A DNA stretch of 64,000 bases, from positions 248,001 through 312,000 of the forward strand of contig NZ_VIRL01000003.1 in NCBI RefSeq assembly GCF_006874465.1, read 5' to 3'. The DNA comes from Microbispora bryophytorum. GTDB lineage: Bacteria; Actinomycetota; Actinomycetes; Streptosporangiales; Streptosporangiaceae. The notes beneath the pieces are model-generated. The model saw only the letters and a program-made list of their open reading frames with translations. It was not told the origin of the DNA and did not search any database. The position numbers and the translations under genes were made by a program. Below are positions 39,514 through 46,824 of the stretch, in pieces; position 1 is the stretch's first letter, and each line of letters begins with the position of its first letter.

Positions 39514-40569
39514 TCAGGCGGCCTCGAGTTCCATGATCCAGAGTGGCGAACGAGTGGGCCGAGCGGAGACCCGGCGCCATCCTCCGGCCGTGAACAGGGC
39601 GTCGTACTCGTGCAGGTGTCGTTCCCGGCCCCCGTCGGTGACGGACAGCATGTTCATGTCCGCCACAGCGCCGAAGTCCGGCGTGCCGACCTCGCCGAGC
39701 ACGAGTTCGAAGACGAGGGCACGCGCTCCGAGCCGGGCGGCGGCACGGCAGTTGCGAAGAAGGCGAACGCATGCTTCGTCGTCCCAGTCATGCAGGATCC
39801 ACTTCAGCAGGTACAGGTCCGCTGCGGGGACCTCTTCGAAGAAGTCGCCCTGCACCGCACTGAAGCGGTCGGAAAGGCCGAGTTCCTCGGCGGCACGGGC
39901 AGCCGCGACGGTCACCTCCGGCCTGTCCAGGACGATGCCGTGCAGAGCGGGGCTGGCCTGCATCAGCCCGAGGACGAGCCGGCCGTTGGCGCCGCCCACG
40001 TCGACGGCCGACGAGACACCCGAGAGGTCGAGCATGCTCGCCGCCTCGGCGGCCACGATCTCCGACATGCTCGACCCGCTGGAGGCGAAGGCGTCGCCCT
40101 CCTCGGGATGCTGGGCGAAGTAGGTGAACTGGTCCATGCCCAGCGCCTTGTATACCTGCGTTCTGCCCTCGCGCACGGCTTCGGGAAGGTGCGCCCAGCT
40201 CACCCAGGTCGAGTAACCCGCGAGGTGGAGGGTGGTGTCGCGCAGTGAACCGGGGACCCCCTCGCGCAGCAGTTCTCCCATCGGGGTGGGGGCGAACCTG
40301 CCGTCGCCTTCGTAGGCGAGCAGCCCGATGGAGGCGCACGCCCGCATCAGGCGGTAGGTCGTGGCCGGATGGGTGGATGCCCGTTCGGCGACTTCATCGG
40401 CTGTACGTGCCCCGGCGGCGATATGGTCCATGATCGACAGGGTTGCCGCCGTCCGGACGATCTGCGCCACCCCGTGGCCGGTGATCATTTGGAGCAGCCT
40501 GCCGAAGTCGCGCTCCCGCTCAAGGGCCGCGTCCTCGTGTCCTGGCGCTGTCTCTGGTGTTTCCCTCAT
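39514..40569 (-). CDS. SAM-dependent O-methyltransferase (plant COMT/antibiotic type)
   Basis: A 351-residue methyltransferase with an N-terminal winged-helix dimerisation domain (about 25-110; GHGVAQIVRTAATLSIMDHI, HPATTYRLMRACASIGLL) and a C-terminal SAM-binding domain with AVDVGGANGRLVLGL, then LDRPEVTVAAA, GDFFEEVPAADLYLLKWILHDWDDEACVRLL, the catalytic His region of the family. Members methylate hydroxyls in secondary metabolites such as anthracyclines or carotenoid-like compounds. No biosynthetic partner is near, so the substrate is unknown. ATG start at 40569. Confidence 0.88.
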   Translation of the reverse strand: MRETPETAPGHEDAALERERDFGRLLQMITGHGVAQIVRTAATLSIMDHIAAGARTADEVAERASTHPATTYRLMRACASIGLLAYEGDGRFAPTPMGELLREGVPGSLRDTTLHLAGYSTWVSWAHLPEAVREGRTQVYKALGMDQFTYFAQHPEEGDAFASSGSSMSEIVAAEAASMLDLSGVSSAVDVGGANGRLVLGLMQASPALHGIVLDRPEVTVAAARAAEELGLSDRFSAVQGDFFEEVPAADLYLLKWILHDWDDEACVRLLRNCRAAARLGARALVFELVLGEVGTPDFGAVADMNMLSVTDGGRERHLHEYDALFTAGGWRRVSARPTRSPLWIMELEAA

Positions 40570-40769
40570 GGTGCTCCCTACGTCATCTCGTTGGTGCCGG
40601 GACAGGCATCCGCTTCCGTCGCGACCTGAATGACCGTCTTTCCTGGCGTGCGGCGGTGGCGGGCGAACGCGGAGGCCGTTGCGGAATGCGGGTGGATCGG
40701 GGACGGCGCGCTCTGCTCGTCGTCGGAGCGCCTCACACCGTTCGCCGCGTGGCCTCGGGTGATGTCCGG

Positions 40770-41408
40770 TCAGCTCGGCCAGGGCGAGCCGAGGATGCGC
40801 TCGACGGTCGTCGTGCGCTGGAAGCCGGGGATGAAGTGCTCGAGCACGTCGGAGTTCACGGTGCCGTTCGTGGTTTCCGGACGGTCCTTGAGCCCGTCGA
40901 CGTAGGCTCGCAGAAACTCGTTCTTGAAGTCCCCCCGTGGGTGGGCTGCGAGGATTTCGCCCAGCCGATCGTGTTCCAGTCCGTCCAGGCCGAAGCCGAT
41001 CACATCGGTCAGGACGCCGAGGTACGTGGTCGCGATTTCGGGGGCCATCCGGTCGGGGATCCCCGGCGTGGTGTGCAGCGCGACCGCCGTCCAGACGGTG
41101 TCGGCGGCGGTCGTCGAGAAACCACGCTCCAGGAGGAACCTGCGCGCGTGATCGGCGCTGTCCACTTCGAAGCGCTGCTCGACGTCGGAGAAGGGAGTCA
41201 GGAGGCCGGTGTCGTGGAATATGGCCGCCAAATAGAGCAGTTCCCGATCCGGCTCCACACCGAGCGCGTGTGCGTGAATCAGGCCGAAGAAGAAGACCCG
41301 CCGGGAGTGGTGGTAGATGAGGGGGCTGGTCGTCTCCTGGACGAGCCTGGTCGCTTCGGCGACCGCCGCTGTCTCAGGAATCTCCAACCCCGCGATGACC
41401 TCTGGCAT
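40770..41408 (-). CDS. HD-domain metal-dependent hydrolase (cyanamide-hydratase-like)
   Basis: The 212-residue protein has the HD signature: His34 (IYHHSRRVFFFG), His65-Asp66 (AAIFHDTGLL), His112 (VALHTTPGIP) and a late Asp in GVLTDVIGFGLDG. The overall pattern resembles the Ddi2/cyanamide or isonitrile hydratase branch of HD hydrolases. The physiological substrate is unknown. It is divergent from the GlxA-type regulator at 41664, which may control it (inference). Confidence 0.8.
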   Translation of the reverse strand: MPEVIAGLEIPETAAVAEATRLVQETTSPLIYHHSRRVFFFGLIHAHALGVEPDRELLYLAAIFHDTGLLTPFSDVEQRFEVDSADHARRFLLERGFSTTAADTVWTAVALHTTPGIPDRMAPEIATTYLGVLTDVIGFGLDGLEHDRLGEILAAHPRGDFKNEFLRAYVDGLKDRPETTNGTVNSDVLEHFIPGFQRTTTVERILGSPWPS

Positions 41409-41663
41409 GACCCTGACCTTCCAGGATTTACGTCGGACTATGGACCATATGTCCGACTTCCATGCTCCCCGCCGGTCGGCGTGCGGTGCCGCCCTCGTCT
41501 GGCCAGGAATCCCCTATATCCGGACAGGGCGCGCCCGTGATCTGCGATAACGATGTGCTACCAATGAACGGTGTCAATGCCTTCCGCATCGCCGATCCGA
41601 CAGCGGTCAGTGCCGGCGGCACCGGGCCCGTCACCGCACGGCTCCGGCTCCGGAGGGGCCGGA

Positions 41664-42662
41664 GTGGCGGACGCTACCCCTCATGGCGTCGCGATCCTCG
41701 TCTACGACGGAGTGACGTTGCTGGACGTCGCAGGTCCCGCGGAGGTGTTCAAGGAGGCGAACCGCTTCGGCGCCGACTACCGGATCGTGTTGCTGTCGCC
41801 GACCGGTGCCGACGTCACGTCGAACCTCGGGGTCCGGATCGCGGTGGACGGCGCGGTCTCCTCGGAGCCGGCTTTCGGCACGTTGGTGGTGGCCGGGTCC
41901 GATCTCTATCCGCGCACCCGTGTCCCCGCCGACCTGGCGGACGCCGCGCGGACACCGGCGGCAATGGCCGGCCGGGTCGCGTCGATCTGCACCGGGGCGT
42001 TCGTCCTCGCCGCCGCCGGTCTCCTTGACGGCAAGCGCGCGACCACGCACTGGAAGGTCGCGCACGAGCTCGCCGCCCGGTGTCCGACGTGCCGTGTCGA
42101 GCCCGACGCGATCTACGTTCGTGACGGCGCCATGTACACGTCGGCAGGGGTGACGGCCGGCATCGACCTGGCGCTCGCCCTCGTCGAGGAGGACCACGGG
42201 CCCGGCCTCGCGCGCGACGTCGCCCGCGCCTTGGTGGTGTACATGCAGCGTGCGGGCGGCCAGTCCCAGTTCTCGGCGCCGCTGCAAGGACCGCCGCCCC
42301 GCTCGTCGGCTCTGCGTAAGATCACCGACTTGGTGACGGCGGACCCCTGCGGGAACCACTCTCTCGGTGAACTCGCGAAACATCTCAACGTGAGCACCCG
42401 GCATCTCACCCGGCTTTTCCGCGACGAGCTGTCCACGACACCGGCCCGCTACGTGGAGAACATCCGATTCGACATGGCCAGGGCGCTGCTCGACCAAGGA
42501 CACACCGCGACGCAGGCCGCGGCCCTCGCCGGGTTCCCCAGTTACGAAAGCATGCGACGGGTTTTCGCCAGGAAGCTGTCGATCAGCCCCGCCGCCTACC
42601 AACGCCGGTTCGGCACGACCCGCCGCGCCGAGGCGGGTCAGGTCGTGTCCGGCAGAGCCTAG
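41664..42662 (+). CDS. GlxA-family AraC-type transcriptional regulator
   Basis: A 332-residue regulator with an N-terminal DJ-1/PfpI-like domain (VAILVYDGVTLLDVAGPAEVF; nucleophile-elbow-like SICTGAFVLAAAGLLDG) and a C-terminal AraC helix-turn-helix (about 225-320; LGELAKHLNVSTRHLTRLF, TATQAAALAGFPSYESMRRVF). I chose GTG 41664 because GGAGG lies 7 nt upstream; the frame is open from 41571, but the extra residues are low-complexity. It may sense a small metabolite and act on the divergent HD-hydrolase gene. Confidence 0.87.
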   Translation: MADATPHGVAILVYDGVTLLDVAGPAEVFKEANRFGADYRIVLLSPTGADVTSNLGVRIAVDGAVSSEPAFGTLVVAGSDLYPRTRVPADLADAARTPAAMAGRVASICTGAFVLAAAGLLDGKRATTHWKVAHELAARCPTCRVEPDAIYVRDGAMYTSAGVTAGIDLALALVEEDHGPGLARDVARALVVYMQRAGGQSQFSAPLQGPPPRSSALRKITDLVTADPCGNHSLGELAKHLNVSTRHLTRLFRDELSTTPARYVENIRFDMARALLDQGHTATQAAALAGFPSYESMRRVFARKLSISPAAYQRRFGTTRRAEAGQVVSGRA

Positions 42663-42862
42663 ACGCTGGCCGGGTAGCGCCGCCTTATCGGTCGGTGACG
42701 ACGGCCCCGGGTGGTGGCCCATCCCTCTGGACAGCCGTGCGGGGCGACGGTGACAGGGTGATCGCCACACCTGAAAGGCCCGGCCTTCGCCAAATGGTTC
42801 GAACCAGAAGAATTCGGGGCAAATGTGATCCAAATGTCATAAAGATCCGCGATCGTGGAGGA

Positions 42863-43960
42863 GTGCGAACGTGGCTCGGTGATCAGGCGAGGAAACGGCT
42901 GGGCACGTTCGGCCTGATCGCGCCCTCTATCGCGCAGTGCGCCGTGGGCGCCGCGCTGGCCTGGATCGCCGCCGTTCATCTGCTCGGCCACGCCCATCCC
43001 CTCTTCGCGCCCATCTCTGTGCTGATCTGCGTGGGCCTGGGGCTCGGGCAGCGGCTGCGCAGGATGGTCGAACTGGTGGTCGGCGTCAGTCTGGGCGTGG
43101 GCATCGGTGACCTGCTGGTGTCCTGGATCGGCTCCGGCCCCTGGCAGCTCGCGCTCGTGATCGCGCTGGCCATGACCATCGCGTGGCTGCTGAACAGCCG
43201 CGAGCTGTTCGTGTCGCAGGCCGGGTCGTCCGCGGTGCTGGTCGCCATGCTGGTGCCGGGTGCGGACGCCGGCGGGCTGGACCGGATGGCCGACGCGCTC
43301 ACCGGCGGCATCGTCGGCCTCGCCGCGGTCGCGCTGCTGCCCGCCAGTCCGCTCACCATCGCGGGCAAACATCTGTCCGGCGTGCTCGACGCCTTCTCGA
43401 CCGTGCTGGAGCAGGCGGCGGAGGCGATCGAGAAGGGCGATATGGACCTGGCCGCCGAGGCGCTGGAGTGCGGCCGCAGGACCCAGACCGCGGTCGAGGA
43501 GTTCGCGGCGGCGCTGGAGAACAGCAAGGAGATCATCAGGATCTCGCCGCTGCGCTGGCATCACCGGGCCAGACTGGCCGGGTACACGACCGCCGCCTTA
43601 CCAGTGGATCTGGCGCTGCGCAACGCACGCGTCCTGGTCCGCCGCACACTCGCGGCGATGGGGGAGGCGAGCCCGCCACCGATCGCCCTGGCCGAGGTGC
43701 TGCGCGAGGTCTCGGAGGCGGCGCTGCTGCTCCAGCTCGAACTGGGGGCTGGACGGGAGCCGATGCTGACCAGGCAGGCGTTGCTCGCCGTCGCCGCGCG
43801 GGAGCGGCCCAAGAACCTCGGCTTCTCGGCGAACGTCATCATCGCGCAGCTGCGCTCCATCGCCGTCGATCTGCTTGAGGCGACCGGCATGGATCACGAC
43901 GAGGCATCGGCCGCGCTGACCCCGCTCGACGAGCTGAGCGACGAGAGCATGCGCGGCTGA
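42863..43960 (+). CDS. FUSC/aromatic-acid-exporter-type membrane protein
   Basis: A protein of about 365 residues with six hydrophobic segments in the N-terminal half (IAQCAVGAALAWIAAVHLLG, LFAPISVLICVGLGLG, ELVVGVSLGVGIGDLLVSWI, LALVIALAMTIAWLL, SAVLVAMLVPGADAGG, LTGGIVGLAAVALLPA) and a helical cytoplasmic C-terminal half. The RMVELVVGVSLGVGIGD motif is the FUSC/ArAE signature. The start is uncertain: GTG 42863 has GGAGGA almost touching it; ATG 42794 is also in frame. Transport substrate is unknown. Confidence 0.75.
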   Translation: MRTWLGDQARKRLGTFGLIAPSIAQCAVGAALAWIAAVHLLGHAHPLFAPISVLICVGLGLGQRLRRMVELVVGVSLGVGIGDLLVSWIGSGPWQLALVIALAMTIAWLLNSRELFVSQAGSSAVLVAMLVPGADAGGLDRMADALTGGIVGLAAVALLPASPLTIAGKHLSGVLDAFSTVLEQAAEAIEKGDMDLAAEALECGRRTQTAVEEFAAALENSKEIIRISPLRWHHRARLAGYTTAALPVDLALRNARVLVRRTLAAMGEASPPPIALAEVLREVSEAALLLQLELGAGREPMLTRQALLAVAARERPKNLGFSANVIIAQLRSIAVDLLEATGMDHDEASAALTPLDELSDESMRG

Positions 43961-43975
43961 GGTCGAACGCCCCGC

Positions 43976-45331
43976 TCACCGTCGCCGGGGGACCGGAGGC
44001 GGGCAGGCGTCGCGGCAGCCGCCGAAGCGCTCGGCGTCCGGCCGGACGAAGCGGGTCTCCTGCGTGCCGCGCAGCGCTTCGGTCATCGCCTTCTTCCAGA
44101 TCAGGCCGGGCACCGACGTGCCGTCCACCCGCGAATAGCGGCGGCCGCCGATGGTGACGTCCACCAGTGGGTGCCGCAGCGGATCACGGGAGTCGCCGAG
44201 GCTGACGGCCGAGGCCAGGCCGGGGGTGTAACCGGCGAACCAGGCGGTGCGGAAGATGTCGCCGTGGCCGGGCATGCCCGCCGCCTCGCGGCCGATGCCC
44301 TTGAGCGTGCTCTTGGCCAGAACATCTTTCAGCACGCCGGTGACCGCGTCGGCGACCGCCGGGTCCAGGACCTGCTCGCAGTGCGCCGGGAAGGCGCGCA
44401 CGGCGCCCGAGCCGTCCTGGATCTCCGTGATCACCCTCGGCTCGCAGAAGCGCCCGCGGGCGGCGAGGCTCGCGTACGAGTTGGCCACCGAGACGGGATC
44501 GGCTTTGGCAATGCCCAGCGGGAAGGTCTCGAACTCCTGGAGCGGCTTCCCGTCCGCGCTCCTGAGCCCGAGCCGCTGGGCCATCTGGATGGTCTCGCAC
44601 AGGCCCACCTTCTCCTGCAGTTGCATGAAGAAGGTGTTCACCGCGTCCCGGGTGCCCGACCGCAGGGTGACGAACCGGGCTCCGACCTTCTTCCGGTTGT
44701 GGATCTTGACGGCCATGTCGGCGACGGACCGGCCCGCGCAGTCCTTGAACGCCGAGAACCTCTGGGGTCGGTACGCCTCCCCGACGAAGAAGCCGTCGTC
44801 GTATCGCCAACCGGCGGCGAGCGCGGCGGCCAGGGCGTAGGGCATCGCCGTCGTGCCCTGCTGGAGACCTGGCCCATCGGCAGGATCACGGCTGGTGACC
44901 ATGGCCTTGACGACCCCTTCGCCTGGAACGATCACGACCTGCGTGGCGACCTGCGGGTCGTCGCGGTGGACGTAGGCGTCGACGGCCTGTTGCGCCGTGC
45001 GCTGGAGCCGCTGGTCGATCGTCGTCTGGATCGTCAGGCCGTCACGGGTGAGCAGTTGCGGGTCCTCGGCGAGAAGCCGCCCTTCGACGTATCGGCAGAG
45101 GTAGGGATATCGGCTGTCCGTGCAGTCGCCGGAGAACTCCTCGATGACGGCGCCCTCGGCATCCAGCAGCACGCTTTTGCGGGCCGCTGGGGAAGCGGAG
45201 GCGGCGGCGATGGAAACCGAGGCCACAGGCTCCTTGTCGCCATTGCCGCCCGCCGGGCTTCGTAATAACACGAAAACCGCGACCACCGCACCCAGCGTGG
45301 CGACGCCCAGGAAACCCAGAAATGCCTTCAT
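43976..45331 (-). CDS. Catalytically dead penicillin-binding-protein homologue
   Basis: A 451-residue protein with one N-terminal membrane helix (about 3-23), a remnant of the linker after a GT51 domain (SRYPYLCRYVEG, then GLTIQTTIDQRLQRTAQQAVDAYV) and a class A PBP transpeptidase fold. All three active-site motifs are lost: SxxK is T160-T-A-M163 (GTTAM instead of GSTFK), SxN is A230-V-N, and KTG is M353-P-G. The surrounding residues are well preserved (AAALAAGW, VNTFFMQLQEKVGL, FRTAWFAGYTP), so this is a pseudoenzyme under constraint, not random decay. The glycosyltransferase domain is absent. It is divergent from the peptide-export operon. Confidence 0.88.
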   Translation of the reverse strand: MKAFLGFLGVATLGAVVAVFVLLRSPAGGNGDKEPVASVSIAAASASPAARKSVLLDAEGAVIEEFSGDCTDSRYPYLCRYVEGRLLAEDPQLLTRDGLTIQTTIDQRLQRTAQQAVDAYVHRDDPQVATQVVIVPGEGVVKAMVTSRDPADGPGLQQGTTAMPYALAAALAAGWRYDDGFFVGEAYRPQRFSAFKDCAGRSVADMAVKIHNRKKVGARFVTLRSGTRDAVNTFFMQLQEKVGLCETIQMAQRLGLRSADGKPLQEFETFPLGIAKADPVSVANSYASLAARGRFCEPRVITEIQDGSGAVRAFPAHCEQVLDPAVADAVTGVLKDVLAKSTLKGIGREAAGMPGHGDIFRTAWFAGYTPGLASAVSLGDSRDPLRHPLVDVTIGGRRYSRVDGTSVPGLIWKKAMTEALRGTQETRFVRPDAERFGGCRDACPPPVPRRR

Positions 45332-45732
45332 CGTCGCCCTTCGGTCGCATTAGGCCGCGTTTCCGCCATGCTCCGATTGCCTCACCGGCCCGAAACGTTC
45401 ACCCCATGATGCAGTCCCGGAATCACACCGGCAAATTCCGCACCCATTTCTCGACGGAGTGATTTCGCTGATGACGGCCACAGGCCGCGCTGTCATCCCC
45501 GAGGGACATGCCGTTAATACGTTTTCCGCCCCGCCGATGAACGATCCGATGGACATCGGAAGCGTTCGCCCCCCCCGCGGACACCGGCCTGTCGCATATC
45601 GGGGCGTCGGGCGAGCGGGGTGGGCGGGGGCGTTGGCGTTCGTCCCCGATACATCGCCTCGTGTAGCCGTCGTGTACCCGGCGTCTCACGGCGGTTCCTA
45701 GCGTGGTGGGCGACCCGCCTGTCCGACCGGGG
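45332..45732. promoter_or_regulatory. Divergent intergenic region between the dead PBP and the peptide operon
   Basis: 400 bp without a convincing gene. It is locally AT-richer (GTTAATACGTTTT around 45512-45524) and has an imperfect inverted repeat GATGACGGC / GCTGTCATC (45470-45478, 45489-45497). It must hold promoters for both divergent units, but no -10/-35 pair is clear. Confidence 0.5.
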
Positions 45733-46266
45733 ATGAGGACGTCCGTGGCCTATCTCTTCGCCTTCTGCCGGCTGCTCACGGGCATCGTCTTCCTCATGTC
45801 CGCGGTGAGCAAGCTGCGCGGGCGGGCGGCGTACGAGGAGTTCACGGTGGCCACTCGCGCCCTCACGCGGCTGCCGGCCCGGCCCGTCGCGGCGCTCGTC
45901 GTCGCCGCCGAGGTCGCCGTCGCGCCGCTGCTGGCCTGGCCGCCCACCATGCTCGCCGGCTTCTGCGTCGCGCTCGGGCTGCTGGCGGCGTTCAGCGTGG
46001 CCGTCGTCGTCGCCCTGCGGCGCGGCAGGCGGGTCCCCTGCCGCTGCTTCGGCGCCTCCGCCGTTCCGGTGGGCCCGGGCCATCTCGCGCGCAACGCCGT
46101 GCTCATCGTGGCAGCGGCGGCCGGAGCGGTGCACGCCGGGACCGGAGCCGTCCCCGCGGACCTTGGGGCCGCCGGGCTTGCCGGGGCCGCCCTGGCGGCC
46201 GGAGCCGCGGCGGTCCTGCTGTCCGCGATCGGCGAGATCGCCGGTCTGTTCACCAGTTCACCCTGA
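45733..46266 (+). CDS. MauE/DoxX-like membrane protein (oxidative folding)
   Basis: This 177-residue protein has four hydrophobic helices (LFAFCRLLTGIVFLMSAVSKL; VAALVVAAEVAVAPLLAWP; CVALGLLAAFSVAVVVAL; LAGAALAAGAAAVLLSAI) and the redox motif VPCRCFGAS (Cys103, Cys105), the CxCFG signature of MauE. MauE works with MauD in making the disulfide-rich methylamine dehydrogenase small subunit. No mau structural gene is present here; the gene instead leads an operon ending in a six-cysteine peptide. ATG 45733 is favoured; GTG 45703 and 45745 are alternatives. Confidence 0.83.
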   Translation: MRTSVAYLFAFCRLLTGIVFLMSAVSKLRGRAAYEEFTVATRALTRLPARPVAALVVAAEVAVAPLLAWPPTMLAGFCVALGLLAAFSVAVVVALRRGRRVPCRCFGASAVPVGPGHLARNAVLIVAAAAGAVHAGTGAVPADLGAAGLAGAALAAGAAAVLLSAIGEIAGLFTSSP

Positions 46267-46281
46267 CGGAGGTAGTCCCTC

Positions 46282-46824
46282 ATGCCGTTCCTGACAGCGC
46301 TCGTCCTGGGCGTCGGCGTCCTGTGCCTGATCGACCTGGTGCTGACGGTCGGCGTGATCCGGCGGTTGCGGGCGCACGAGGAGATGCTGTCGGCGAGGCC
46401 GGCGGTGTCCCCGTCGATCGTGCTCCCCGCGGGGGCGAAGATCGGCGGCTTCTCCGCGGTGAGCACCGACGGCGTCCCCGTCTCCGGCGAGACGCTGACC
46501 GAGCCGGTCCTCGTCGGCGTCTTCTCGCCCGACTGCCCGGCCTGCCACGACCGCCTGCCGCAGTTCGCCGAGCGCGCGCGATCCTTCCCCGGAGGACGCG
46601 GCAACGTGCTCGCCGTGCTCGTCGGCGCGGAGGAGGAGGTGGCGGACGAGCGGCGGACGCTGGAGCCGGTCGCCCTGGTGCTGATCGAGGAGTACGGCAC
46701 CGGCCTGACGAAGGCGTTGCAGGTGAAAGGCTTCCCGTCCCTCGCGCTGGTCGACGAGCACGGGAAGGTCGTCGCCAGCGGGAGCACGATCGAGGACCTC
46801 GACAAGATTCCCGCACACGCGTGA
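46282..46824 (+). CDS. MauD-like thioredoxin-fold disulfide protein
   Basis: A 180-residue protein anchored by an N-terminal helix (LTALVLGVGVLCLIDLVLTVGVI) with an exported thioredoxin fold. The redox centre is FSPDCPACHDRLP (Cys85, Cys88) and the cis-Pro loop is KGFPSLALVDEHGKVVASG. This is the MauD/TlpA pattern. It starts 15 bp after the MauE-like gene and overlaps the ABC gene as GTGA. A role in forming or shuffling disulfides in the Cys-rich peptide is inference from context. Confidence 0.85.
   Translation: MPFLTALVLGVGVLCLIDLVLTVGVIRRLRAHEEMLSARPAVSPSIVLPAGAKIGGFSAVSTDGVPVSGETLTEPVLVGVFSPDCPACHDRLPQFAERARSFPGGRGNVLAVLVGAEEEVADERRTLEPVALVLIEEYGTGLTKALQVKGFPSLALVDEHGKVVASGSTIEDLDKIPAHA

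Noticed and set aside
42791-42805. tRNA T-arm-like GGTTCGAACC
   Set aside because: It is a simple palindrome; no acceptor, D or anticodon arms fit around it.
45350-45689. Short minus-strand frames between the dead PBP and the MauE-like gene
   Set aside because: No ribosome site or family pattern; the region is more likely a divergent promoter region.
45733-46824. Methylamine dehydrogenase (mau) operon
   Set aside because: Only MauE- and MauD-like proteins are present; there is no dehydrogenase subunit, MauG or amicyanin gene.
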